A stretch of DNA of 64,000 nucleotides from NCBI GenBank assembly GCA_963763575.1, contig CAVXPD010000018.1:248001-312000 (forward strand). Reading direction: 5' to 3'. Positions 15,991 to 24,680 of the stretch are shown piece by piece. The position numbers and the translations under genes are program-made. The DNA is from Bog-473 sp963763575. GTDB lineage: Bacteria > Actinomycetota > Acidimicrobiia > Acidimicrobiales > RAAP-2. The notes below the pieces were generated by a model, which saw nothing but the letters and a program-made list of their open reading frames with translations, was not told where the DNA came from and did no database searches. Positions within the stretch are counted from its first letter, which is position 1. Each line of letters opens with the position of its first letter.

Positions 15991-18282
15991 ATGCAGCGCG
16001 TCGCGCATGCCATACCGCGACTGGTTGCCGTCGTTGGCGGCGTCGCGCTGATCGCAGCAATGACGCTGAGCGGATCCGCCGCGGGTGCGACCCAGACGAT
16101 CAGCGCGCCGTCGAGCGGTGCGGCCGGCGCCATCATCTTGATCACGGGGTCGGGGTGGCCTGGATTCGACAACGTCGACGCCGATCTCGAGGCGGGCGCC
16201 ACCAAAACGTTTTTCTGCTCCTTCAGCGCGGACGCCTCTGGCAAATTCCAGTCGCCGTGCACGTTGCCGACGGCGTTACCTCGCGGTACCTACACGCTCC
16301 TCGTGACGGACAACACGCTGTCCGCTAGCTCGTCCTTCACGCTCAATCCGGGTGCCCAAGCATCTGCCACGTCGAGCGGTGCTGCCCTGACTGCGGCCGC
16401 GGCGGGCCAGAACCTCTTTCTCCGCGGCTTCGGCTTCGACGCGGTGAGCTCCATCAAATCGGTCAAAATCGGGACGACCGCGGTGACGACCACGCCGGCA
16501 GCCCCGTCGACGTCCTCGACGGGGGCCTTCAGCGGCGCGACCTTCGTCGTGCCCTCGACCCTGGCAGCCGGTCTCTACGCGGTGACGGTGACCGATGCCG
16601 CCGCCCACTCGGCAAAGTTCTCGCTCAACATCTACGCGGCAACCGACTCTGCGCCCTCGTCCGGCGCGGCCGGGAGGAATCTGGCGCTGTCGGGCACCGG
16701 TTGGCCGGTGAACGACAACGTCGACGTCGAACTGTCCTCGGGCGGCACCAACACCTTCTTCTGTTCCATCGTCACGGACGCCAGCGGCAACCTCGGTCCA
16801 ACTCTGTGCACGCTCCCCAACACCCTGCCCCAGGGCGGGTACACGCTGTTGCTGACCGACGGGTCCGTCATGGTCACCAAAGCGTTCACGCTCGATCCGG
16901 GCGTCCACGTCAGCGGCACGTCCACCGGCGCCGCCATCACCTCGGTCGCCGCGGGCCAGAACCTCTTCCTCAGCGGAGTGGGCTTCGCTGCGGGCACCAC
17001 CATCACGTCCGTCAAGGTCGGGACGACCGCGGTCACGACGACGCCCGCCGCACCCTCCGCCTCGGCGTCGGGCGCCTTCAGCAGCGCCACCTTCACCGTG
17101 CCGAAGACGGCCAAGGCCGGCCTTACCGCGGTGACCGTCACCGACGCCTCGAGCCATTCCGCCACGCTGCACCTCACCGTGTTCAAAGCGACGGATACTG
17201 CGGCCTCGTCGGGCAAGGCGGGGAAGAGCCTGACGGTGTCGGGCGCGGGTTGGGCCGCCGGCGACAACGTCGACGTCGAATTGTCCTCGGGGGGCACCAA
17301 CACCTTCTTCTGTTCCATCGTCACCGATCCCGACGGCAACCTCGGTCCGAGCCCGTGTTTGCTCCCGAGCACGCTCGCGCAGGGCTCCTACACGCTCTTG
17401 CTCACGGACGGTTCGGTCATGGTGACCAAGTCGTTCACGCTCAACCCGGGCGTCGTCGTGCAGGGAACCGCAAGCGGCGGCGCCATCACGTTGGTTGCGT
17501 CCGGCCAGACGGTCTTCTTGAGCGGTAGCGGCTTCGCCGGCAGCAGCACGATCACCTCAGTGAAGGTGGGGACGACCGCCGTCTCGACCACTCCGGCCAC
17601 CCCGTCCACGTCCGTGACGGGCGCTTTCAGCGGCGTCACGTTCAAGTTACCGGCCGCAACGCCTGCCGGAACGACCACGGTCACGGTCACCGACGCGGCG
17701 AGCCACTCCACCACTTTGCCCCTGAAGGTGTTCGCGGCCACCGACACCTCCGCCGGATCCGGCAACGCCGGCCAGCGATTCTTGATCACAGGGAGCGGTT
17801 GGCCGCTGGCCGACACCGTCGACGCCTTCCTGGTCCAAGGGAGCACCCAGACGTTCTTCTGCTCACTCTCGGCCGATGGCAACGGGAACCTCGGTCCGGC
17901 GGTGTGTACGCTGCCGACGGCCCTGCCCCAGGGCTCGTACACGCTGTCGTTGACCGACGGTTCGGTCGTCGTCGATTCACCCTTCACGTTGAATCCCGGC
18001 GTGACCTTGACCAACACGTCGAGCCAACCGATCGACTCGGCCGCACCCGGCTCGACGGTCGACTTCTCCGGAGTGGGTTTCGTCGCTGTAGGCACCATCA
18101 AGACGGTGAAGATCGGGACCACGACCGTCACGACCTCGCCGGCGGCGCCTGGCCTCTCGCCCCAGGGGTCGTTCAGCGGCGCTTCGTTCGTGGTGCCGTC
18201 GAGTATGGCGGCCGGGAACTACACGGTCACCGTGACCGATTCGTCGGGCAAGAAGGCCACAGCGCCCCTCGCGGTCACCTGA
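15991..18282 (+). CDS. Secreted four-fold repeat protein
   Basis: The ATG at 15991 has GAAGGGAAAG upstream and starts directly with a signal peptide (RLVAVVGGVALIAAMTLSG). An ATG at 15916 would add 25 residues. The mature protein of about 730 residues is four tandem units of about 180 residues. Each holds SGWP-like starts, a FFCS segment, a second Cys, SYTLLLTDGS and a second half with KVGTTAVTTTPA and VTVTDA. The two Cys per unit (FFCS and the CTLP region) suggest one disulphide per repeat. The fold looks like paired IPT/Ig-like domains. It is probably a surface or matrix protein; no catalytic motif is seen. It lies between two secreted phosphoesterase genes. Confidence 0.85.
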   Translation: MQRVAHAIPRLVAVVGGVALIAAMTLSGSAAGATQTISAPSSGAAGAIILITGSGWPGFDNVDADLEAGATKTFFCSFSADASGKFQSPCTLPTALPRGTYTLLVTDNTLSASSSFTLNPGAQASATSSGAALTAAAAGQNLFLRGFGFDAVSSIKSVKIGTTAVTTTPAAPSTSSTGAFSGATFVVPSTLAAGLYAVTVTDAAAHSAKFSLNIYAATDSAPSSGAAGRNLALSGTGWPVNDNVDVELSSGGTNTFFCSIVTDASGNLGPTLCTLPNTLPQGGYTLLLTDGSVMVTKAFTLDPGVHVSGTSTGAAITSVAAGQNLFLSGVGFAAGTTITSVKVGTTAVTTTPAAPSASASGAFSSATFTVPKTAKAGLTAVTVTDASSHSATLHLTVFKATDTAASSGKAGKSLTVSGAGWAAGDNVDVELSSGGTNTFFCSIVTDPDGNLGPSPCLLPSTLAQGSYTLLLTDGSVMVTKSFTLNPGVVVQGTASGGAITLVASGQTVFLSGSGFAGSSTITSVKVGTTAVSTTPATPSTSVTGAFSGVTFKLPAATPAGTTTVTVTDAASHSTTLPLKVFAATDTSAGSGNAGQRFLITGSGWPLADTVDAFLVQGSTQTFFCSLSADGNGNLGPAVCTLPTALPQGSYTLSLTDGSVVVDSPFTLNPGVTLTNTSSQPIDSAAPGSTVDFSGVGFVAVGTIKTVKIGTTTVTTSPAAPGLSPQGSFSGASFVVPSSMAAGNYTVTVTDSSGKKATAPLAVT
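16096..18279 (+). repeat. Four tandem coding repeats of about 545 bp
   Basis: Units begin near 16096, 16640, 17190 and 17740. Units 2 and 3 are the most alike; both contain the segment ELSSGGTNTFFCSIVTD at the same offset. The first and last are more diverged and share TFFCS(F/L)SADG-type segments. The pattern suggests duplication of an inner unit after an older duplication. Confidence 0.8.
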
Positions 18283-18372
18283 GGCCGAGTCGTCGATCGA
18301 CGTCTGGGGGCTGACAGACCGTCTTTTGGTCTCATCGGCAGTGAGGAACTAGTGATTGCGTCGGGCGGGCGC

Positions 18373-20958
18373 TCAGGGCGCGATCTGTAGAGTGAACCTC
18401 TGCGCCACGTCATTGGGTGGTTTCGACGAGTCGTTCGCCTTCACTTTGAAGCTGAACACGCCGCCTTTGGTCGGCGTGCCAGACAGCACCCCCGAACTCG
18501 AAAGCTTCAGGCCGGGCGGCAGCGTGCCTGACGAGACGGTCCATGTATAGGGGGCAATCCCGCCTGACGCGGTCAGCCTCTCCGAATACTTCTCGCCCTT
18601 GGTAGCTGCGGGCAGGCTCGGGGGTGCCATGGACAAGACGAACAGTTCGTAGGCGGCGGTGGCCGTGTCAGGAGGATTCGCAGAGTCGGTCACACTGATC
18701 TTGAACGTCGCCTGGCCGGCCGTGGTCGGGGTACCCCAGAGTTTGCCGGTGTTCACGCTGAGGCTGAGTCCCTGTGGCAACTTTCCGGACGCGATCGACC
18801 AGGTGTAGGGAGCGGTTCCTCCAATGGCGGTGAGTTGCCCCAAGTAGGCAGACCCCACCGTCGCATTGGAAAGCGTGCCCGGTGTAACGGCCATCGTGAC
18901 GTTGGGACCATGCTCGGGGACGCTCACCGGGTACGCGTTCAAGGTGTGCCCGTCGTTGAACAGGAAGAAGTATTCGTGTTTGCCCGGCCCCAGCAACACG
19001 TGCGCGTGGTACGTCGCACCGCCGGTATAGCTCCCCTCCTTGAGAGTCATGGAGTAGGGCGTCCCGTCGACGTAGACGAGTGCATCGGTCGGGGCAGTCG
19101 GCGAATTCGCGGTGTAGACGACGGAGAAGGCGAACGTCGAGTTCGTCGTCCCCGAGGAAGGAGCAACCTGGCCGCCGGTGAGTATGAACGGAAGGAGTGT
19201 CGGTGTGTCCTGCATCTCGTACACGCCCGTCGCCGTCCCGTCCGAGACGACGAAGCGATAGTAGTGCTGGCCCTCCGTCAGCTCTGAAGTTGAGTATCGG
19301 TACTTGCCGTCGCCGACCGATTCCAGCGCGTAGCTGACGCCATCGATTTCTACGTTGGCCGTAACCGGAGGATCTCCCGATGGTGAGCTATAGGAAATCA
19401 CGAAATTGTGAGTGTTGCCCACTAGAGGGCGAGCGATGGCGGTCAGGTTCTCGACGTCGAACGGCATGACCGGCAGGGTGTACATGACGCCGTTGTACGG
19501 CATGACGCAGGACTCACCGTCGGAAACGAACTGGAAATCGTAGCTGTGGGTGCCTGGCGCAAGTTTGGTCGAGTACGTGTACCCCGTGCCGCTCGTATCC
19601 TGTCCCTCCACGGGGCCTGAATCGGTCATGGCGTAGAGAACACCGTCGAGCTCCAGATTGGCAACAGTGGGCGGATTCTTCGGCGTGTACAGGACGTGGA
19701 AGGTGAACACCGTCGAAGGTCCGCCGATCGGTTGACTGACAGTGCCGAGCTCGACGTTGCCGCGCCGGCCAACTTGGAGCATCGTTGGTGCGGCGATTTG
19801 ACCCTGCAGGTAGGGCCCCTGTGGCGTCTGCGTGAAGTCGAAGAAGTCCATGAGGTCGCTCGTTGACCCGAGCGTGTCCCGCTGCCCGAGGCTGGGAAGT
19901 CCCCAATTCTTCTCGATGAACAGTGCCAGCGAGCTGTACTCACCCAGCGCGTGTGAGATATGACCAGACTTGGCATACGGGGAGATCACAATGAGCGGGA
20001 CACGTAATCCAAGTCCCCACGCGTCCACGACCGGTGGCGAGACGTGATCGTACAAACCGCCCCAGTCATCCCACGACACGAAGATCGCGACACTCGACCA
20101 GTAGTCGCTGTTCATCACCGCATTGACGAGTGTTGCCAGGTAGTTCTGGGCAGCACCTGTGCCATGCGGCGGATGATCGCTCTGGGGCTGTGGGCACACC
20201 CACGACACGGTGGCGAGGTTGCCCGCCTCTATGTCCGTGATCATCTGGTCGGTCTTATCGATCACGACGTTGGGCGAAGAGTACAACGGGCTGATAAAGC
20301 TAGGCGCGTCCCAGATCGGCTGGCCTGAGTAGTAGCGCCAGGAGACGCCGGCGTTATCCAGTTCGGATGGAATGGAATTTATGTCCAGAGACGGGTACGA
20401 GAGAAACTCGTTACCTTCGCCGTCCATGGTGAGGATGAGACAGTTCTGCGGCGTGCCGACTCCGCCCCAGTTGATGTTCGTGTTCATAAGCCCACCCCCC
20501 TGAGCGGCGATCATGTAGATGTGGTTGGGGGTGCTGTTCGTTGAGGCAGACGAAAAGAAGTTGTCGCTCAATCCGAATTGCTTGGCGTAATTCCAGAAGA
20601 TAGGGATGTCTGACTTGCCGTACGACACTCGCGCGTTCACGTCGAAACCGGAGGTTCCGCCCGGTACGGTGCAAGCAAGGAAGTGGGCGTGTCCGTGGTC
20701 GATGTCGGTCCAGATCGGATTGGGTGCCGGTGGCGACACGACACCATTGGCACCAGGAAACGACCCGAAATAGTTGTCGAAGGTATGGTTCTCAAACATC
20801 ACGACGATGACCGTCTCGATCGGCGTGGTTGGGGTCGGCTCTACGATCGTCGTCGAGGCGCCTGCCGGCCCCAGCGTGGCGTGGGTGGCGCCGTAGACGG
20901 CTAATGGAGCCGCACCGAAGAGCTTGATGGCCGTGCGCCTCGAAATCGACCGGTTCAT
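18373..20958 (-). CDS. Tat-exported phospholipase C-like phosphoesterase with Ig-like C-terminus
   Basis: The 861-residue precursor has a twin-arginine signal (SRRTAIKLFGAAPLAVYG). Residues about 45-395 are the bacterial phospholipase C/phosphoesterase domain: VIVVMFENHTFDNYFGSFPG, then GLSDNFFSSASTNSTPNHIY, then FVSWDDWGGLYDHVSPP and a late Glu-containing EYSSLALFIEKNWG, all typical metal and active-site blocks. Residues about 410-690 hold three carbohydrate-module or Ig-like repeats (each with TYSTKLAPGTHSYDFQF-type strands). The last 170 residues are two He_PIG-type Ig repeats (APYTWSIASGKLPQGLSLS). It probably hydrolyses phospholipids or other phosphodiesters outside the cell after Tat export, with cofactors loaded inside. 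Confidence 0.92.
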   Translation of the reverse strand: MNRSISRRTAIKLFGAAPLAVYGATHATLGPAGASTTIVEPTPTTPIETVIVVMFENHTFDNYFGSFPGANGVVSPPAPNPIWTDIDHGHAHFLACTVPGGTSGFDVNARVSYGKSDIPIFWNYAKQFGLSDNFFSSASTNSTPNHIYMIAAQGGGLMNTNINWGGVGTPQNCLILTMDGEGNEFLSYPSLDINSIPSELDNAGVSWRYYSGQPIWDAPSFISPLYSSPNVVIDKTDQMITDIEAGNLATVSWVCPQPQSDHPPHGTGAAQNYLATLVNAVMNSDYWSSVAIFVSWDDWGGLYDHVSPPVVDAWGLGLRVPLIVISPYAKSGHISHALGEYSSLALFIEKNWGLPSLGQRDTLGSTSDLMDFFDFTQTPQGPYLQGQIAAPTMLQVGRRGNVELGTVSQPIGGPSTVFTFHVLYTPKNPPTVANLELDGVLYAMTDSGPVEGQDTSGTGYTYSTKLAPGTHSYDFQFVSDGESCVMPYNGVMYTLPVMPFDVENLTAIARPLVGNTHNFVISYSSPSGDPPVTANVEIDGVSYALESVGDGKYRYSTSELTEGQHYYRFVVSDGTATGVYEMQDTPTLLPFILTGGQVAPSSGTTNSTFAFSVVYTANSPTAPTDALVYVDGTPYSMTLKEGSYTGGATYHAHVLLGPGKHEYFFLFNDGHTLNAYPVSVPEHGPNVTMAVTPGTLSNATVGSAYLGQLTAIGGTAPYTWSIASGKLPQGLSLSVNTGKLWGTPTTAGQATFKISVTDSANPPDTATAAYELFVLSMAPPSLPAATKGEKYSERLTASGGIAPYTWTVSSGTLPPGLKLSSSGVLSGTPTKGGVFSFKVKANDSSKPPNDVAQRFTLQIAP

Positions 20959-21177
20959 ATGCGTCTGTAGTTTGGTCGCCTGATTGCGACTAGCGCCAGT
21001 GGTCTGTGGCTCTCCGTTGCGTCACGAGGCAGCCACGCGCGAGATCCTCGAACTTGGTATTTGCTTGAGTGCTACGGCAGATGGGAGAACGCCGGCCGAA
21101 GCACCGCGGGCGCAAACTCGCCCGGGCAGAGCGCCGGCGGGCACAAGAGCGTCCCGGAAGTGGCGGAAGTGCCCGAC

Positions 21178-21213
21178 GGACTCGAACCTGCGCCCCCGGC
21201 TCCGGAAGCCGGT
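21178..21213 (-). pseudogene. Degenerate tRNA-Arg(CCG) fragment
   Basis: This 36-bp segment matches positions 57635-57670 of the intact tRNA-Arg gene at 34 of 36 bases. It preserves the anticodon arm (with CCG anticodon on the minus strand) and the 5' part of the T-arm including GGTTCGAGTCC. The acceptor stem, the D-arm and the 3' T-stem partner are not preserved, so it cannot fold as a tRNA. It looks like a partial duplication or a scar of integration at a tRNA gene. Confidence 0.65.
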
Positions 21214-21346
21214 CTGGCCTCTCCAGATCGTCTTGCCTGTTCGCCCCCGTGCTGCTGAGCGGGCCAGCCGTTCCCAGGGGTACACCACCATCTCGTCAGT
21301 AGCCGTATTTGATTGCCAAGATCCAGAGGCTGAGGATATTATTTAG

Positions 21347-21376
21347 TTGACACTTACGTAAGTGATAGCTTACATT
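21347..21376 (+). promoter_or_regulatory. ArsR promoter with 14-bp perfect palindrome
   Basis: TTGACA at 21347-21352 and TACATT at 21371-21376 form a promoter with an 18-bp spacer. CACTTACGTAAGTG (21351-21364) is a perfect palindrome covering the -35 edge and the spacer. Transcription would start near 21383, exactly at the GTG codon of the ArsR gene, which implies a leaderless mRNA. Confidence 0.65.
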
Positions 21377-21382
21377 AGACGG

Positions 21383-21700
21383 GTGGATGCTGCTCTCAAG
21401 GCCTTGGCCGAGCCTCGGCGCCGCGAGATCCTCAGATTGGTGTGGATGCGCGAGATGCCTGCCACGGATATCGCCGATCACTTCACCGAGGTCACCCGCC
21501 CCGCGATCTCGCAGCACCTCGCGGTCCTCAAAACGGCGGGCTTGGTGACGGAGCGCCGCGACGGGACGCGCCGTTTGTATCGCGCGGATAGGAACGAGAT
21601 GAAGAACCTGCGCAAGTTCCTCGACGAATTTTGGACGTCCGGGCTGGAGCGACTCCGTGACGTCGCCGAAGCCGCACAACGAGACAAGGAGAAGCGCTGA
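21383..21700 (+). CDS. ArsR-family regulator
   Basis: The GTG at 21383 coincides with the predicted transcription start; a GTG at 21362 would overlap the palindrome. The protein of about 105 residues is a compact winged helix (ALKALAEPRRREILRLVW, then RPAISQHLAVLKTAGLVTER). There are no metal-site cysteines. It is the SRPBCC-associated ArsR type. Its TGA overlaps the ATG of the SRPBCC gene. It is likely autorepressed through the CACTTACGTAAGTG site. Confidence 0.9.
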   Translation: MDAALKALAEPRRREILRLVWMREMPATDIADHFTEVTRPAISQHLAVLKTAGLVTERRDGTRRLYRADRNEMKNLRKFLDEFWTSGLERLRDVAEAAQRDKEKR

Positions 21701-22140
21701 TGGCCCAACTTGTGCGCGAGATCACCATCGAGGCGACACCAGAGACGATCTGGCCCTTCCTGACCGAACCCGACAGTCTCGTCGGGTGGCACGGCACGGT
21801 CGCCGAGATCGACCCGCGGCCCGGCGGCATCTACAGGGTGCTCGTCGCCGGCCAGTTCCAGTCGGCGGGGAAGTATGTCGAGGTCGTTCCCCTGGAGAGG
21901 GTGGTCTTCACGTTCGGCTGGGAAGAAGACGGCCACCCAATCCCGCCCGGATCGACCACCATCGAGATCACGCTGCATCCCGAAGGCGACAAGACCCGCG
22001 TGCGCTTGGTGCACTCGGGCCTGCCGGACGACGCGCTGGGAGACCACGGTCATGGTTGGGCGCTTTACCTTGAACGGCTCGCGGTCCGCGTCGCGGGCGG
22101 CGACCCGGGACCCGACCGCGGGTCGGCGTCCGAAGCCTGA
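21700..22140 (+). CDS. SRPBCC/AHSA1 domain protein
   Basis: A 146-residue START-like protein overlapping the ArsR stop (ATGA). The recognisable parts are IEATPETIWPFLTEPDSLVG at the N-terminus, GGIYRVLVAGQFQSAGKYVE, and TRVRLVHSGLPDDAL near the end. It likely binds a small hydrophobic ligand in the cytoplasm. Its stop overlaps the DUF2182 start, so three genes are translationally coupled. Confidence 0.9.
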   Translation: MAQLVREITIEATPETIWPFLTEPDSLVGWHGTVAEIDPRPGGIYRVLVAGQFQSAGKYVEVVPLERVVFTFGWEEDGHPIPPGSTTIEITLHPEGDKTRVRLVHSGLPDDALGDHGHGWALYLERLAVRVAGGDPGPDRGSASEA

Positions 22141-22829
22141 TGGACACGCGTGCCGCGTTCCGTGGTGCCCGCACGACGAGGCCAGGGACGGCCGTGACGG
22201 CTGCCGCGCTGACTGCGACGCTCGGGATCGCGGCCATTGCATGGGTCGTCGCGGTCCGCCAGATGAACGGGATGGACATGGGCGTTGCGACCCGACTGGG
22301 TTCGTTCGCGTTCTTTCTCGTCTTGTGGGTGTCGATGATGGCCGCGATGATGCTCCCGGGCGCTGCTCCCGCCGTGTTGACGCGTGCTCGCGCCAGCGGT
22401 CGTATGCGCGCCGTGCCCCTGTTCGTTGGGTCCTACCTTGCCGTATGGACGCTCGTGGGTGTTGTCGTCTACATGCTGTACCGGCCGCACGGGTATCTCG
22501 TCTCCGGCTCGGTTGCGATCGCGGCTGGTGTCTACGAGCTCACCCCGCTCAAGCGGCACTCTCGTCGGCTCTGCCGCGAGAACCTTCGCTCTGGATTCGA
22601 GTTCGGGCTCTACTGCGTCGGCTCGAGTATCGGACTGATGCTGATGCTTGTCGTCTTGAGTGTGATGAGTGTCACCTGGATGTCCGTGATTGCCGTCGTT
22701 GTTCTCATGCAGAAACTCGTGCCTGCAAAGGCCGTCGTCGATGTGCCGCTGGCGCTAGCGATCGTCGGACTTGGAAACCTGATCATCATCGGACCGTCGT
22801 CGGTTCCCGGACTCACGCCACCGATGTGA
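22140..22829 (+). CDS. DUF2182 integral membrane protein
   Basis: A 229-residue protein with about six hydrophobic segments. The conserved DUF2182 core is VLWVSMMAAMMLPGAAPAVL, where the Met-rich helix suggests metal contact, and LTPLKRHSRRLCRENLRSGF, a cytosolic basic segment with Cys. The family is predicted to be a metal-binding membrane protein of unknown function. It overlaps the SRPBCC stop. Its place in an ArsR-SRPBCC-DUF899 operon is a recurring theme in Actinobacteria and Proteobacteria (family knowledge). Confidence 0.88.
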   Translation: MDTRAAFRGARTTRPGTAVTAAALTATLGIAAIAWVVAVRQMNGMDMGVATRLGSFAFFLVLWVSMMAAMMLPGAAPAVLTRARASGRMRAVPLFVGSYLAVWTLVGVVVYMLYRPHGYLVSGSVAIAAGVYELTPLKRHSRRLCRENLRSGFEFGLYCVGSSIGLMLMLVVLSVMSVTWMSVIAVVVLMQKLVPAKAVVDVPLALAIVGLGNLIIIGPSSVPGLTPPM

Positions 22830-22887
22830 GACGCCGTCGGAAGCGTCGGCTACCGCAATCAGTCGCAGCGACATTAAGGAGAAGGCA

Positions 22888-23655
22888 ATGACCGATCACA
22901 AGAGCGGAACACGTGAGGAGTGGCTTGCGGCCAGGCTGGAGCTGCTCGAGGCCGAGAAGGACCTGACACGGCGGAGCGACGAACTTGCACGTCAGCGGCA
23001 GGAGCTCCCCTGGGTTCGAATCGACAAGGAGTACCGCTTCGACACCGACGAGGGCACAGCGTCCCTTAGCGATCTCTTCAGAGGACGCTCGCAGCTTCTC
23101 ATCTATCACTTCATGTTCGGGGCCGAGTACACCGCAGGGTGTCCGTCCTGTTCCGCGATCGCGGATGGTTTCGACGGCTCCGCAGTCCATCTCGCAAATC
23201 ACGACGTCACGCTCTGCGCGGTATCGCGGGCTCCGCTGGCGACACTACAGGCGTACAAGGCGCGGATGGGCTGGGGTTTCCCGTGGGCGTCTTCGTACGA
23301 CAGCGACTTCAATCATGACTTCCAGGCGGCGAACACCAAGGAGGAGTGGGCGGCGGGAGCGGTCGAGTACAACTTCCGCGAAATGGACCTCCGACTACCG
23401 GCCGGCGAAGAGAGCCCCGGACTCGACGAGTTCGCGTCAAGCATCGTTGGTACGGATTGGGAAACGTACAGGCGAGAAGGACCCGGTGTCAGTGCCTTTG
23501 CGATTGACGATGGCGTCGTGTACCACACCTACTCGGCCTATTCCCGCGGCCTGGACGGCCTCTGGGGCATGTACCAGTGGCTCGACCGCGCGCCACTCGG
23601 TCGCAACGAGACCGACTTCTGGTGGCGGCGTCACGACGAGTACAACAGTAAGTAA
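22888..23655 (+). CDS. DUF899 thioredoxin-like protein
   Basis: The ATG at 22888 follows AAGGAGAAGG. The 255-residue protein shows the DUF899 signature: EWLAARLELLEAEKDLTRRS, then LPWVRIDKEYRF, then YHFMFGAEYTAGCPSCSAIA with a CxxC pair, and the C-terminal LDGLWGMYQWLDRAPLGRNE. The fold is thioredoxin-like and the CPSC pair may be redox active. It ends the ArsR-led operon. A hairpin follows in the convergent gap. Confidence 0.92.
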   Translation: MTDHKSGTREEWLAARLELLEAEKDLTRRSDELARQRQELPWVRIDKEYRFDTDEGTASLSDLFRGRSQLLIYHFMFGAEYTAGCPSCSAIADGFDGSAVHLANHDVTLCAVSRAPLATLQAYKARMGWGFPWASSYDSDFNHDFQAANTKEEWAAGAVEYNFREMDLRLPAGEESPGLDEFASSIVGTDWETYRREGPGVSAFAIDDGVVYHTYSAYSRGLDGLWGMYQWLDRAPLGRNETDFWWRRHDEYNSK

Positions 23656-23716
23656 CGCGTGCGGAAGGCTGCGCATCTGCTGGAGCAGCTCCCGGCGTAA
23701 GGCCGTTGCTCAGTAG

Positions 23717-23747
23717 TGCGTCAGTTGTCCGCCAGGGCGGTGACGCA
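23717..23747. terminator. Bidirectional hairpin between convergent genes
   Basis: TGCGTCA (23717-23723) pairs with TGACGCA (23741-23747). Inside, CCGCC and GGCGG pair again around AG. It lies between the DUF899 stop and the convergent DUF998 stop and could end transcripts from both sides. Confidence 0.55.
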
Positions 23748-23810
23748 TCTGTTCGATCGTAGCAGCGCCGATTCATTCACCACGACTGGAGTCACAGAAT
23801 GCTCAGCAGA

Positions 23811-24680
23811 TCAGTCAGTCGTCGAGACCTGCGAAAGACCGTAGATCGGGCCCGTTTGACGCCTGTGAGGAACCGTTACCCATCGTGCGCTCGTGCGAGA
23901 GAGGTTCTGCAACAACCCCAAGGTTGCCACTGCGAACACGATAATCAAACGCTCCGCCCAGCCCCGCAGCGTCGTCGGACTCGTCTCGAAGAAAACGATG
24001 GCGCCAAGTTGGGCTGCACCAAGGATCAAAAGCAATTTCCCTTTCGGCCTCAAGACCGAGTCACGGACGAAGTCGGATCCGAAGACGAAAGCAGCCCCAG
24101 GCAGTGCCAGCGCGAGGACCGACGTCCCGATGCCATGGATCGTTCCATCAAACGTTTCCGGAACTCGAAGGTGATCGGTATTGAACCCGGTATCGAGAAA
24201 CAAGCCGATTGTCCCGCAAGCAAGCATGAGCAGGCCGATTCGTTGCCGCCAAGATGGTCCGCGGCTAAGCCGAAGGCTTGCCGCCGTGGTCAGTGTCGCC
24301 ACCCCGAGGGACAAGAACGCCGCCCGCATGACCCACCCATAACTGCCCAGCGAGTATTCGCTGACGGTGTGCTCGGCAGGATCCAAGTCGGATCGGAGTC
24401 CATGCAGAGCCAAGACGGCGAGAACGAAGACCGACAGACCGGCGAAGCTCACCAGCTGACACAGGGCGAGCCACCATTGTCTAGCGGCAGAGGAGGGATC
24501 GGTACGCACTTGAAGTACGCCGATCGACTTGCCCTCAGCCACGGGATCTGGTCGAACGACCAGTAGGTGGGGCACGTGCGGAGCCCCAGAGCTCGTCTGC
24601 TCCGACAGACCCTGAGATTGCAGGTGCACCGCGTCCATGGTTCGGAACCCCAGTGAGAATCGTCCCAGCTCCTTGGCCAA
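23811..24680 (-). CDS. DUF998 membrane protein
   Basis: A frame of 289 codons. The first 65 residues look unlike the rest, so a start at the ATG at 24638 or later is possible. Six hydrophobic segments follow. The DUF998 signature LRSDLDPAEHTVSEYSLGSY sits after the first TM segment, and later FDGTIHGIGTSVLALALPGA. The family has unknown function in the membrane; some members sit near glycosyl or lipid genes. It converges with DUF899. Confidence 0.82.
   Translation of the reverse strand: MAKELGRFSLGFRTMDAVHLQSQGLSEQTSSGAPHVPHLLVVRPDPVAEGKSIGVLQVRTDPSSAARQWWLALCQLVSFAGLSVFVLAVLALHGLRSDLDPAEHTVSEYSLGSYGWVMRAAFLSLGVATLTTAASLRLSRGPSWRQRIGLLMLACGTIGLFLDTGFNTDHLRVPETFDGTIHGIGTSVLALALPGAAFVFGSDFVRDSVLRPKGKLLLILGAAQLGAIVFFETSPTTLRGWAERLIIVFAVATLGLLQNLSRTSARWVTVPHRRQTGPIYGLSQVSTTD

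Larger units (their letters stand above)
20959..21382. other. Intergenic region with a tRNA-Arg relic and an ArsR promoter
   Basis: This 424-bp gap holds no supported protein gene. It contains the 36-bp tRNA-Arg-like segment at 21178-21213 and, at its right end, the ArsR promoter and palindrome. The stretch 20959-21170 shows nothing I recognise. Confidence 0.5.

Noticed and set aside
16096..18279. CRISPR-like array or satellite
   Set aside because: The repeat is about 545 bp long, in frame and codes for protein units; no short repeats with unique spacers were seen anywhere in the window.
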